Below, in pieces: positions 1 through 6,202 of a stretch of 6,202 bases of DNA. Below the pieces are notes generated by a model that had not been told where the DNA came from, ran no database searches, and worked only from the letters and a program-made list of their open reading frames with translations. The translations under genes and the position numbers were made by a program. Every line of letters begins with the position of its first letter. Position 1 is the stretch's first letter. Source of the stretch: an uncultured Flavobacteriales bacterium (lineage in GTDB: Bacteria; Bacteroidota; Bacteroidia; Flavobacteriales_D; Crocinitomicaceae); the NCBI GenBank assembly GCA_937973685.1, contig CALJKJ010000019.1:1-6202 (forward strand). The letters run 5' to 3'.

Positions 1-55
1 ACCAACACAAATCGTTTGACTTGCTAGTGGATTTACTGTTATCGTTGGATCAGGA
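1..55 (-). repeat. 55-base exact direct repeat, copy 2 (touches window edge)
   Basis: Bases 1-55 are identical to bases 862-916, an offset of 861 bases or 287 codons, in the same frame. Identity stops at base 56 on one side. On the other side the window ends, so the true length may be greater. It encodes the inter-domain linker and opening Cys motif of the fourth unit of the second Ig-like family, identical in protein to residues 1123-1140. Confidence 0.95.
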
Positions 56-915
56 TTGACTATCACTTGTCCAACTGCAGAGGTAATCTGTGAACAGCCT
101 CCTCCCGCAAGTTGAATCACACAATAATAATATGTTGTCCCTGCTGCTGTTGGCGTTGGTGGGGTAAAACTTGCTGTTGTTGCGCCTGCAACTGCTGTTC
201 CTGTTGTGGTATTGTTTACCGTATTGCTGTACCATTGGTAACTTGGTGTTCCCGTTCCGTTTGCATACGCAACACTCAGCGAACTTGGTGTACCTCCTAT
301 ACACACCGTTTGACTCGCTGTTGGTTGGGTCGTAAAGTTTGGTGCTGGTGTAATAACAACCGCAGCTGGACTACTTGTCACCTGACAGTTCGCGCCCGTT
401 TGACTGATGATGCAATAATAATAGGTCGTACCAACTGTTGCTACACTTGGTGTGTAACTTGCTGCTGTCGCTCCAACTAATGTTGTTCCACCACTTGTGC
501 TGTTGGCTGTGTTGCTATACCATTGGTAACTAAACGTTCCCGTTCCACCTACAGCTACAACACTTAGTGCCGTAACTGGTGAGGCATTCTGACAATACGT
601 TGCGCCTACTGGTTGGGTGTTGATCGTTGGATCGGCCACAACAGTTATCACTGCCGTTTGTGAACTCGTCGCATCACAACCAACTCCTGTTAAACTAATA
701 TTCACCTGATACGTGTACGTTCCTGGAGTAGTGAACGTTGTTGGTGTGAACGTTGTACCACTTCCCAAAGTGGTGCTCGGTGCACTTGTCTCTACCCATT
801 GGTAGCTAACTGTTCCTGTTCCGCCCGTGTAACTTGCCGTTAAGGCAACTGGGATGCTTCCACCAACACAAATCGTTTGACTTGCTAGTGGATTTACTGT
901 TATCGTTGGATCAGG
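1..915 (-). repeat. Second Ig-like repeat family: three full units and the start of a fourth
   Basis: Units begin near residues 1123, 1216, 1312 and 1409 (bases 915, 636, 348 and 57). Opening Cys residues are at 1138, 1230, 1327 and 1425, so spacing is 92, 97 and 98 residues, unlike the rigid 95 of the preceding array. Shared elements are a [DP]-P-T-I-like linker, a Q-T-[IV]-C motif, a G-G-T-G-T turn, S-Y-Q-W and, in units 2 and 3, G-T-T-Y-Y-Y-C. Units 2 and 3 are close at DNA level around their Y-Q-W codons (bases 224-243 and 513-532 differ at one of 20 positions). The whole stretch has no Lys, Arg, His or Met. The array continues past the window edge. Confidence 0.85.
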
Positions 916-3900
916 AACAACTGTAATTGTCAGTGCGTTACTATTTGCTGAACAAGAAATACCATTTAAAGTGCTAATAGCAACTCTTCTGTAATAAATA
1001 GTACTTGTAAGCGGAGAAGTTGGATCGTATGTAGCTGATGTTGCCCCTGTGATATCGTTCCAAACAACATTATCTAATGAGGCTTGCCATTGGTAGGAAA
1101 GCGCCCCTGAAGCAGTTGTGGCAGTAGTTGCTGTAAGTAAATTTGCATCACCTCCAAAACAAACTGTTTGATTTGAAGCTATCACCCCAGGTGTAATTTG
1201 GTTAACTAAAACAAAAATGGAGTTGGAAGGAACTGGACAACTATTCGTGTTTAACACACTAGAAACAACAACTTTAAAATAAGTTGAAGTTAACAGCCCA
1301 ATTGGAGGATTATATGTTGCCGATGTAGCTCCTGTAATTGGTGTCCAAGCAACGTTATTCAACGATGATTGCCATTGATAAGTATACGTTCCTGATCCAG
1401 CTGGTGGTGTGGTATAAACAATTTCATTTGGATCACCTCCACTACAGATTGTTTGATCAGCAGCGATGACAGGTGCATTCAATTGATTGATGGTCACTAA
1501 CGCAACGTTTGAAACCGCTGAACAAGTTGTTCCGTTTAAAGTACTGGTCACAACTACACGATAATAGGTTGTCGTAGTTAATCCTGTAGGCGGGTCATAT
1601 GTTGCACTTGTAGCTCCACTTATTACTGTCCAAACAGTATTATCTGTTGATGATTCCCAAGAATAAGAAATTGTTCCAGAAGCAAGTGCAGGAGTTGTAA
1701 CAGTAAAAGGTGCAGGATTACCATTAAAACAAATTGTTTGATTGGCTGCAATAGTACTTGGATTAATATTGTTTACTGTAATCGTAATAACTTGGGACGT
1801 GTTTGAACACGAGCTTCCATTTAAATCGCTTGTTGCTTGCAAACGATAATATGTTGTTACTGTTTGACCACTAGGCGGATCATAAGAAACACTTGTTGCA
1901 CCCGCAATAGATATCCAAGTAGTATTATTAGTGGAATATTGCCACTGATAACTAATTGTTCCTGATGCGACAGCAGGTGAAGACATCAACAATTGTTGTG
2001 GATCGCCTCCACTACAAATCGTTTGATTGGCTGAAATAATTGGTGATGTGACTGTGTTTACTGTCACTAGAATTGCATTAGAAGTAGAAGCACATACGTT
2101 CCCATTTAATGAAGAAATTATCAAAACACGATAATAACTTGACGTCATTAATCCCGGAGGTGGGTTGTAAGAAGCTCCTATTGCACCTGTAATACTACTC
2201 CATGTAACATTATCTGTTGAAATTTGCCATTGATAACTTAATGATCCTGCAGCAGTAATAGGTGTAAGAAACGAAATGACAGCAGGATCTCCATTGGCAC
2301 AAACAATTTGATCCGTTCCAATAGTAGCAGTTCCAATAGTATTCAGCGTAACATTTACCCAAAATGTATCCGTTGGACATTGGGAAGCTGCAGTAGCAAC
2401 AACCTGATAAACAACAGTTTGAGTAGGTGACAAAACACTTGAGTTTAATGTCTGGGTTAAAACAAATCCTGCTCCACTTGCTTCACCCGTTACCAAAGGG
2501 TTATCAATTGCTGTCCATACATAACTTGTTCCAAAAGGAACAATGGTAAGTGGTGGTGCGTTTACTGGACTTACAGTAAAAGAAGTGTTATTACAAATTG
2601 TTTGATTTTGGTCAGGAATTAGTACACCAGGTATTACTGCAATTGTTACCGTAAAAGTAGGTCCAGGACAACCATCAGTAATCGGTGTGACTGTATAAAA
2701 AACCTGCTGGGTATTTCCAGAAGTATTTAATAAGGTCCCTGAAATAACTGACCCCGCTCCAGATTGTTCGCCAAAAACTTGTGTGTTATTTTGAACAGTC
2801 CAGGTATATGTTGTGCCTGGTGGAATAATCGTTGTTGGTGGGGCATCATAAGGTGAAATGGTAAAAGTTCCCCCCGAACATATATTGGCATTTTGATTGG
2901 GAACAATTGGAATTGGTTTAACGACAACAGTTTTTACAATTGAATCGATACCACATGTATTTGCAATGCGCAATTTAACTTGATATGTTCCTGGAACTAA
3001 CCAATCTACTTGAAGTATATTGGAACCATTCGACCAAGTTGGCCAAAATTGACCTGAACCCGAACCCAAATTACCACTTAAAAGTGTATAACCTGTATTT
3101 GGAGTTATTGTCCAATAAAATTTATTGTTTGCTGAACAGGAACTTGCACTTACTGCAGATCCAGGATCGGATGTATTTGTAATCGTCATGTCTTGATTCA
3201 AACACAACGTATCATTAGGGCTTAGTGTAAAATTAGCATCTACAGATTTACTAACATAAATCGGCCCAATTGTAGAGAATGTTGTTCCACATCCATTTTC
3301 AGCGATAATTGATGCTGCATATGCATTAGGATATGAAATTTGCGAACCATTTGCTCCTGAAATTACGGAAGTTGTACCGCAACTTGTTGACACAAAAGTA
3401 TGCTGAATAAGTGGGTTAAATGGAACAGCTAAATTGAGTGTTGGCGAATTGTCATTAAAAATGACTTGACACGTTGTGCCAGGAACATTATTTGTTGTTA
3501 GATTAAATAGGTAATCATAGGGAATACAAGATGAAGTATTGTTTCCAGAAATTTGAATAGTCGGAGGAGCTCCTAAATAAACTTGATAAGTTTTAGTTGA
3601 TGGACAATTGTTGTTTTCTGATACAGTAATCGTTAACGTGTACGTATTTTGAATACTACCATTATACGAATGGTCAATGTTGAGTGTTCCTCCTGTGTAA
3701 GTCGATGTATTTCCATCTCCCCAATTAACGGTGATGGCAACAGTTGTAGGATAAACGGGTAATTCAAAACCAAAAAGTACATTTGATGAATAATTTGGAG
3801 TTGTTCCACAATACCGAAAAACTGTTTGATTGCTTGCATTCACAGTACTCGAATACCCGAAACTAGTATATGCAGGATCAATAATCAAACTTGCATTATA

Positions 3901-4281
3901 TCCAATGGAATTTAAAACGACTACTGTAACTGTTTTGGTCTGTGCACCGATTGCAAGAGTAGTTGTATAGTTTCCTGCTGTTGCGTATGTCACTGTATGC
4001 GGACCGACTGTATTCGCTGTTCCAGGTGTCCCTCCTTGAAAAGTCCAATTGTAAACAGAAGTAGGTGTTGTACCTGTAGATGAATTCGTATAGGTTACTG
4101 TTTGATTTTTACAGATAGTGATAACACCGTTAATAGCTGCAGGATTAGTAGTAAAATTAACCGTTAAAGCAGTTGAATTAGTGCTAAATAAAGACAAAAA
4201 GAGTACACACAAAAGTCCTTTTAAGAAAAGTAACTTATTTGCATTCAATGATATGCTTCGTGGTAAGAAGACTAATCGCAT
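1..4281 (-). CDS. Giant secreted PKD/Ig-like repeat protein, probable cell-surface adhesin (3' end outside window)
   Basis: The reading frame runs from the ATG at 4281-4279 to the window edge without a stop: 1427 codons, C-terminus missing. An in-frame stop at 4317-4315 limits upstream starts, and there is no clear ribosome binding site. A TTG at codon 12 is a possible alternative start that would shorten a rather long signal-peptide n-region. Visible order: signal peptide (about 1-39); PKD or PKD-like domains (42-455) including the WGDG motif at 187-190; two PKD-like domains of another type (456-647); five Ig-like repeats of 95 residues (648-1122); then a second Ig-like family (1123-1427, continuing). 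Most repeats open with a Q-T-[IV]-C-like motif, carry a central Y-Q-W, and have a second Cys near the end. The protein is rich in Thr, Ser, Gly and Asn and very poor in Lys and Arg. Proteins of this build in Bacteroidetes are typically SprB-like adhesins or gliding-associated proteins exported by type IX secretion. That role is inferred, because no sorting domain is visible. It lies 54 bases after the OmpA-family gene, same strand, so co-transcription is plausible. Confidence 0.92.
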   Translation of the reverse strand, partial: MRLVFLPRSISLNANKLLFLKGLLCVLFLSLFSTNSTALTVNFTTNPAAINGVITICKNQTVTYTNSSTGTTPTSVYNWTFQGGTPGTANTVGPHTVTYATAGNYTTTLAIGAQTKTVTVVVLNSIGYNASLIIDPAYTSFGYSSTVNASNQTVFRYCGTTPNYSSNVLFGFELPVYPTTVAITVNWGDGNTSTYTGGTLNIDHSYNGSIQNTYTLTITVSENNNCPSTKTYQVYLGAPPTIQISGNNTSSCIPYDYLFNLTTNNVPGTTCQVIFNDNSPTLNLAVPFNPLIQHTFVSTSCGTTSVISGANGSQISYPNAYAASIIAENGCGTTFSTIGPIYVSKSVDANFTLSPNDTLCLNQDMTITNTSDPGSAVSASSCSANNKFYWTITPNTGYTLLSGNLGSGSGQFWPTWSNGSNILQVDWLVPGTYQVKLRIANTCGIDSIVKTVVVKPIPIVPNQNANICSGGTFTISPYDAPPTTIIPPGTTYTWTVQNNTQVFGEQSGAGSVISGTLLNTSGNTQQVFYTVTPITDGCPGPTFTVTIAVIPGVLIPDQNQTICNNTSFTVSPVNAPPLTIVPFGTSYVWTAIDNPLVTGEASGAGFVLTQTLNSSVLSPTQTVVYQVVATAASQCPTDTFWVNVTLNTIGTATIGTDQIVCANGDPAVISFLTPITAAGSLSYQWQISTDNVTWSSITGAIGASYNPPPGLMTSSYYRVLIISSLNGNVCASTSNAILVTVNTVTSPIISANQTICSGGDPQQLLMSSPAVASGTISYQWQYSTNNTTWISIAGATSVSYDPPSGQTVTTYYRLQATSDLNGSSCSNTSQVITITVNNINPSTIAANQTICFNGNPAPFTVTTPALASGTISYSWESSTDNTVWTVISGATSATYDPPTGLTTTTYYRVVVTSTLNGTTCSAVSNVALVTINQLNAPVIAADQTICSGGDPNEIVYTTPPAGSGTYTYQWQSSLNNVAWTPITGATSATYNPPIGLLTSTYFKVVVSSVLNTNSCPVPSNSIFVLVNQITPGVIASNQTVCFGGDANLLTATTATTASGALSYQWQASLDNVVWNDITGATSATYDPTSPLTSTIYYRRVAISTLNGISCSANSNALTITVVPDPTITVNPLASQTICVGGSIPVALTASYTGGTGTVSYQWVETSAPSTTLGSGTTFTPTTFTTPGTYTYQVNISLTGVGCDATSSQTAVITVVADPTINTQPVGATYCQNASPVTALSVVAVGGTGTFSYQWYSNTANSTSGGTTLVGATAASYTPSVATVGTTYYYCIISQTGANCQVTSSPAAVVITPAPNFTTQPTASQTVCIGGTPSSLSVAYANGTGTPSYQWYSNTVNNTTTGTAVAGATTASFTPPTPTAAGTTYYYCVIQLAGGGCSQITSAVGQVIVNPDPTITVNPLASQTICVG
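862..916 (-). repeat. 55-base exact direct repeat, copy 1
   Basis: This copy is identical to bases 1-55. It lies at the junction between the 95-residue array and the second Ig-like family and encodes the linker and opening motif of that family's first unit. Other units of the same family are only partly similar at DNA level, so perfect identity over 55 bases points to recent duplication or gene conversion rather than selection on protein alone. Confidence 0.95.
916..2340 (-). repeat. Array of five Ig-like repeats, exact 95-residue (285-base) period
   Basis: Five units occupy residues 648-742, 743-837, 838-932, 933-1027 and 1028-1122. The opening Cys falls at 661, 756, 851, 946 and 1041, always 95 apart, so no net insertion or deletion separates the units although their sequences have diverged. 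Each unit has a Q-x-[IV]-C opening, a Y-[QS]-W core, a G-A-x-x-[AV]-[ST]-Y-[DN]-P motif, a Y-[YF]-[RK] strand and a second Cys near its end. The only basic residues are at 718, 813, 908, 1003 and 1098, the same site in each unit, plus an extra Arg1099. These look like Ig-like surface modules arranged as a rod; binding activity is unknown. Confidence 0.85.
2341..2916 (-). repeat. Two tandem PKD-like domains (residues 456-647)
   Basis: Two consecutive units share the same layout: P-x-Q-[NT]-x-I-C at the front (Cys468 and Cys563, 95 residues apart), then F-T-[IV]-S-P, a D/N-A-P-P-x-T-I-[IV]-P turn, [TV]-W-T, a G-[EQ]-x-S-G-A-G motif, and a final C-P before the last strand. This matches the PKD-like domain type often seen in very large Bacteroidetes surface proteins. 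The two copies are clearly homologous but diverged. Neither contains a Lys or Arg. The role is inferred to be structural spacing. Confidence 0.75.
2917..4158 (-). other. N-terminal PKD-domain region of the giant protein (residues ~42-455)
   Basis: Four beta-sandwich units can be read here. The first (about 42-117) has the PKD pattern of W79 in YNWTFQGG and an A-G-N-Y-T turn. The second (about 128-225) has the classical WGDG at 187-190, followed by DHSY and a YTLTITV strand. The third (about 228-340) is divergent: it keeps a degenerate F-N-D-N in place of WGDG and an HTF strand. The fourth (about 346-455) has FYWTITP and VPGTYQVKLRI. PKD domains are extracellular spacer or ligand-binding modules. 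This part carries more charge and fewer internal duplications than the rest of the protein. Domain edges are estimated by eye. Confidence 0.7.
4162..4281 (-). other. Signal peptide of the giant repeat protein
   Basis: Residues 1-40 begin with a polar n-region holding Arg2, Arg8, Lys16 and Lys22. A strongly hydrophobic stretch follows at about residues 23-33 (LLCVLFLSLFS), then a small-residue cleavage region ending STA near residue 39. The mature protein would begin near Leu40. Cys26 lies inside the hydrophobic core and does not form a convincing lipobox, so ordinary Sec export to the periplasm is favoured over a lipoprotein. The exact cleavage site is uncertain by a few residues. Confidence 0.8.
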
Positions 4282-4294
4282 AGTGTGTGTTTTG

Positions 4295-4309
4295 CTACCT
4301 AAAAGGTAG
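4295..4309 (-). other. Small hairpin in the leader before the giant gene
   Basis: On the minus strand CTACCT-TTT-AGGTAG forms a perfect 6-base-pair stem with a 3-base loop, beginning 28 bases upstream of the ATG at 4281 and ending 13 bases before it. No U-run follows, so it is a poor intrinsic terminator. It could be a leader structure affecting translation or transcript processing, or chance. A T-rich run lies just before it (about 4334-4322 on the minus strand). No confident Bacteroidetes-type promoter was identified in this 54-base gap. Confidence 0.3.
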
Positions 4310-4335
4310 TGATTTTATTGCAAACAAAAAAGAAT

Positions 4336-5877
4336 TTATAGTTGAGAAGTGATTTTAAATTCAACTCGCCTATTTTTCAATCTGTTTTGTTCTGTATCGT
4401 TTGGAACAATTGGTTTTGATAAACCATAATATTCCACAAAAATTCGAGATGCTGGCACACCATTTTGTACTAAAAAGGCTTTCACAGCTGCTGCACGTCG
4501 TTTTGATAAATCTAAGTTAAACGCTGCAGAACCCATATTATCTGTATGTCCAGACAGCGTTAAATTCCAATTTTTATTGGCTTTCATCAATTCAGAAGCC
4601 CCTTTCAATAACGAAATGTACTCACCTTGAATTTCGGTTGAATTGTAAGCGAATTGAACGTTTTCAATTTTTGAATTTTTGAATAGTTCATTTGCTTGTG
4701 CTATTAAATCTTCGTCTTTTGTAGCAGTATTTACTGTAGTTGAATTAGTTTTTTGTGCGATCTGTTGTGCTATTAAAGCTCTAGTCCCATCGAACTCTTT
4801 GTTCGCAGCAACCAATTGCTCCAAACTCAATTTATCGATACTTTCGGGGAACCCTTGTTCGTATGCTTGGATTGCTCTATTCACTAATGCCAATACATCT
4901 TTTGAAACACCTGCTTTCAATGCTTCATCTCGCAATGCTAGAAGTTCTGTAAACTCCGTTTTCAAATGCTCTTTGTTTTCTTTTACTTCTGCTATTGTTT
5001 CAGTTGTTGTATCAACCACTAATTTTGGTTGCTTGATCAAAAACGAATAGACGTCATCTTGTTGTCCTTGTGAATTACGATTGGAAGAAAAATAACCCGT
5101 AGAATCTGTATCAAAAACAAGTGCAAGATCATCATTACTTGTATTGAATGGTTCACCAAGTGCTGTTACTTGTTCATTTTCTACTACAAATAAATCGTAT
5201 CCACCTACAGAACCTGTTCTGTTAGATGTAAAATAAATTTTATTATTCCAGTAAAATGGAAAACATTCAGCCGAATCAGTATTTGCAACTGTCAAAGCAG
5301 TTGGAATTCCAAAATTAGTGCCATCAAATGATACTGAGTAAAGATCTAAATTTCCTTTTTCATCAGTTGCGTAAAACATCGTTTTTGTTTCTGGAACATA
5401 AAATGGATGTGATGTATTGAATAATTTTGAATTATAAGGAAAAGCTACAGCATTACTCCAAACACTATCTTTACGAAAAAGTAAATAGATACCTAGTTTA
5501 TCTGAAGCTTTGTTGCCATCAGAATTTGTAAAAAACAACACATTATCATTCCCACTTAAAGGTCCATCATGATACATTGAGCTCAAAGTAACTGGCATGT
5601 GAAATTCTTGACTAGGTAATAACGCTTCTTTTAGTGTGCAATTTCCCAATACCTCGTATAAATCCGAAAAAGGTTTATTTAAGAGGGGATCAATAACAGT
5701 ATACCCATCTTTCCCTTCCAATGCTGCCGAAACGACATACCATTTGTCACCTATTTTACGCATACCAAAATCATCTTGATTGGTATTAAAACAAGCTGGA
5801 GTTATTTGAGTTGTCTGTGCAAACATTGAACAGTAAGCAGTCAACAAGAAAAATAGCGTAATGATATTTCGAATCAT
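4336..5877 (-). CDS. OmpA-family protein with PD40-type propeller and peptidoglycan-binding C-terminus
   Basis: This is a complete 513-residue secreted protein. A signal peptide (1-20) ends FA-Q, as is common for Bacteroidetes exported proteins. Residues about 100-280 hold propeller-like PD40 repeats, with blades such as FYATDEKGNLDLY (168-180), IYFTSNRTGSVGGYDLF (214-230) and GYFSSNRNSQGQQDDVYSF (261-279). Residues about 290-400 form a charged, probably helical linker. The OmpA domain (about 403-513) has GHTDN and LSKRRA; Asp446 and Arg461 are 15 residues apart, as in the known diaminopimelate-binding pair of OmpA domains, so peptidoglycan anchoring in the periplasm is expected. It resembles the PD40-OmpA proteins paired with PorP/SprF genes in this phylum, but no N-terminal TPR region or carboxypeptidase-regulatory-like domain is seen. 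The start is the ATG 17 bases after the PorP/SprF stop. AAAG lies nearby, but there is no Shine-Dalgarno sequence. Confidence 0.95.
   Translation of the reverse strand: MIRNIITLFFLLTAYCSMFAQTTQITPACFNTNQDDFGMRKIGDKWYVVSAALEGKDGYTVIDPLLNKPFSDLYEVLGNCTLKEALLPSQEFHMPVTLSSMYHDGPLSGNDNVLFFTNSDGNKASDKLGIYLLFRKDSVWSNAVAFPYNSKLFNTSHPFYVPETKTMFYATDEKGNLDLYSVSFDGTNFGIPTALTVANTDSAECFPFYWNNKIYFTSNRTGSVGGYDLFVVENEQVTALGEPFNTSNDDLALVFDTDSTGYFSSNRNSQGQQDDVYSFLIKQPKLVVDTTTETIAEVKENKEHLKTEFTELLALRDEALKAGVSKDVLALVNRAIQAYEQGFPESIDKLSLEQLVAANKEFDGTRALIAQQIAQKTNSTTVNTATKDEDLIAQANELFKNSKIENVQFAYNSTEIQGEYISLLKGASELMKANKNWNLTLSGHTDNMGSAAFNLDLSKRRAAAVKAFLVQNGVPASRIFVEYYGLSKPIVPNDTEQNRLKNRRVEFKITSQL
5818..5877 (-). 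other. Signal peptide of the OmpA-family protein
   Basis: Residues 1-20 have Arg3, a hydrophobic core (IITLFFLLTA) and a cleavage region SMFA followed by Gln21. Cys16 is preceded by Tyr, which does not fit a lipobox, so signal peptidase I processing is more likely than lipoprotein modification. Confidence 0.8.
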
Positions 5878-5894
5878 CGAGGTGTCTTTAGTAA

Positions 5895-6202
5895 TTATAA
5901 GAAAAATCGTGGACTTTGTGTGCGTGTTGATTTTTCTGCAAAACGGTAACGCAACGCAATTTCATGCGATTGTTTGGTCACACGATTCAAACTATTAATT
6001 GGATATGAATAAGAATACCCTACATAGAATTTATGTTTGAATTCATAACCCATAATCATTCCAATACCTGATGCAATTTGATAAGATACTCCTAAATCCA
6101 ATACTTTATTCATGGTGAAAATAGTATTGATGTCCAAATTGTAAGGTGTGTTTTTTACATATCGGCTAACTATATTTGGTCGGAAATCAACTATTGCATT
6201 GA
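5895..6202 (-). CDS. PorP/SprF-family outer-membrane protein, C-terminal fragment (start outside window)
   Basis: The frame is open from the window edge at 6202 to a TAA at 5897-5895, giving about 101 residues. An internal TTG at 6137 is not the real start, because the homologous sequence continues upstream (FRPNIVSRYVKNTPYNLDI). The fragment has the family's C-terminal layout: a P-x-x-x-D linker strand, an L-x-L-G-V-S-Y strand, a GMIMGYEF strand, VGYSYSYPIN, and the near-terminal SHEIALRYRF strand typical of PorP/SprF membrane barrels. About 14 residues follow the last strand, ending RFFL. Members sit in the outer membrane and are associated with type IX secretion or with surface display of partner adhesins. 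The OmpA-family gene follows after 17 bases, so the two almost certainly share a transcript. Confidence 0.9.
   Translation of the reverse strand, partial: NAIVDFRPNIVSRYVKNTPYNLDINTIFTMNKVLDLGVSYQIASGIGMIMGYEFKHKFYVGYSYSYPINSLNRVTKQSHEIALRYRFAEKSTRTQSPRFFL

Noticed and set aside
112..480. Plus-strand open frame rich in Cys and Trp
   Set aside because: It is the exact complement of the giant gene's frame; the Cys/Trp richness comes from reading Thr/Ala/Gly/Pro codons backwards. The minus-strand reading gives clear Ig-like repeats.
1..916. Direct repeats considered as a mobile-element boundary, attachment site or CRISPR
   Set aside because: The repeats are in frame, encode homologous protein segments, and are spaced by whole domains. 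There is no transposase, terminal inverted repeat or short regular spacer pattern.
2727..3839. Several short open frames on both strands (2727-2927, 2985-3182, 3633-3839)
   Set aside because: All fall inside the giant gene in other frames and have no domain features, while the main frame shows PKD-type motifs throughout.
4295..4309. Hairpin as an intrinsic terminator for the OmpA-family gene
   Set aside because: The stem is short and followed by GCAAAACAC rather than a U-run on the minus strand.
4679..5050. Plus-strand open frame opposite the OmpA-family gene
   Set aside because: It lies wholly inside a gene with strong domain evidence on the other strand and shows no recognisable domain or start signal.
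5828..5877. OmpA-family protein as a lipoprotein through Cys16
   Set aside because: The residue before the Cys is Tyr, which does not fit a lipobox, and a good signal peptidase I site (FA-Q) follows at 19-21.
5895..6137. An 80-residue protein starting at the TTG at 6137
   Set aside because: The frame is open upstream to the window edge and the upstream residues continue the PorP/SprF family pattern, so this is the tail of a longer gene.

Overview
The window looks like a piece of a Bacteroidetes chromosome, most likely Flavobacteriales. The evidence is protein content and style: a PorP/SprF-family outer-membrane protein, an OmpA-family protein with a PD40-type propeller, and a very large PKD/Ig-repeat surface protein. 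Base composition is AT-rich, and neither gene start visible here has a recognisable Shine-Dalgarno sequence. Genus cannot be fixed from this sequence; a Fluviicola-like relative is a guess from protein style.

Everything is on the minus strand, so the reading order is from high to low coordinates. Positions 6202-5895 hold the last ~100 residues of a PorP/SprF-family protein whose start lies outside the window. After 17 bases comes a complete 513-residue secreted OmpA-family protein (5877-4336). After a further 54 bases, which contain a small hairpin, a giant secreted repeat protein starts at 4281 and stays open for 1427 codons to position 1, where it leaves the window. Its frame has no stop anywhere in the window. 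No RNA gene, insertion sequence, CRISPR array or stretch of more than 300 bases without a gene was found.

The giant protein is modular. After a signal peptide come four PKD or PKD-like domains (about residues 42-455), two domains of a second PKD-like type (456-647), five Ig-like repeats with an exact 95-residue period (648-1122), and a second Ig-like family of about 92-98 residues per unit (1123 to the window edge). From residue 456 to the edge (972 residues) there are only six Lys/Arg residues. Five sit at the same place in successive repeats, and the last 328 visible residues have none. A 55-base exact direct repeat 861 bases (287 codons) apart suggests recent block duplication inside the gene.

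The likely joint function is inferred from gene families and order: a PorP/SprF-type partner and a periplasmic, peptidoglycan-anchored OmpA protein could help deliver or hold a long adhesin-like filament at the cell surface through the type IX secretion system. The C-terminal sorting domain that would confirm this lies outside the window.
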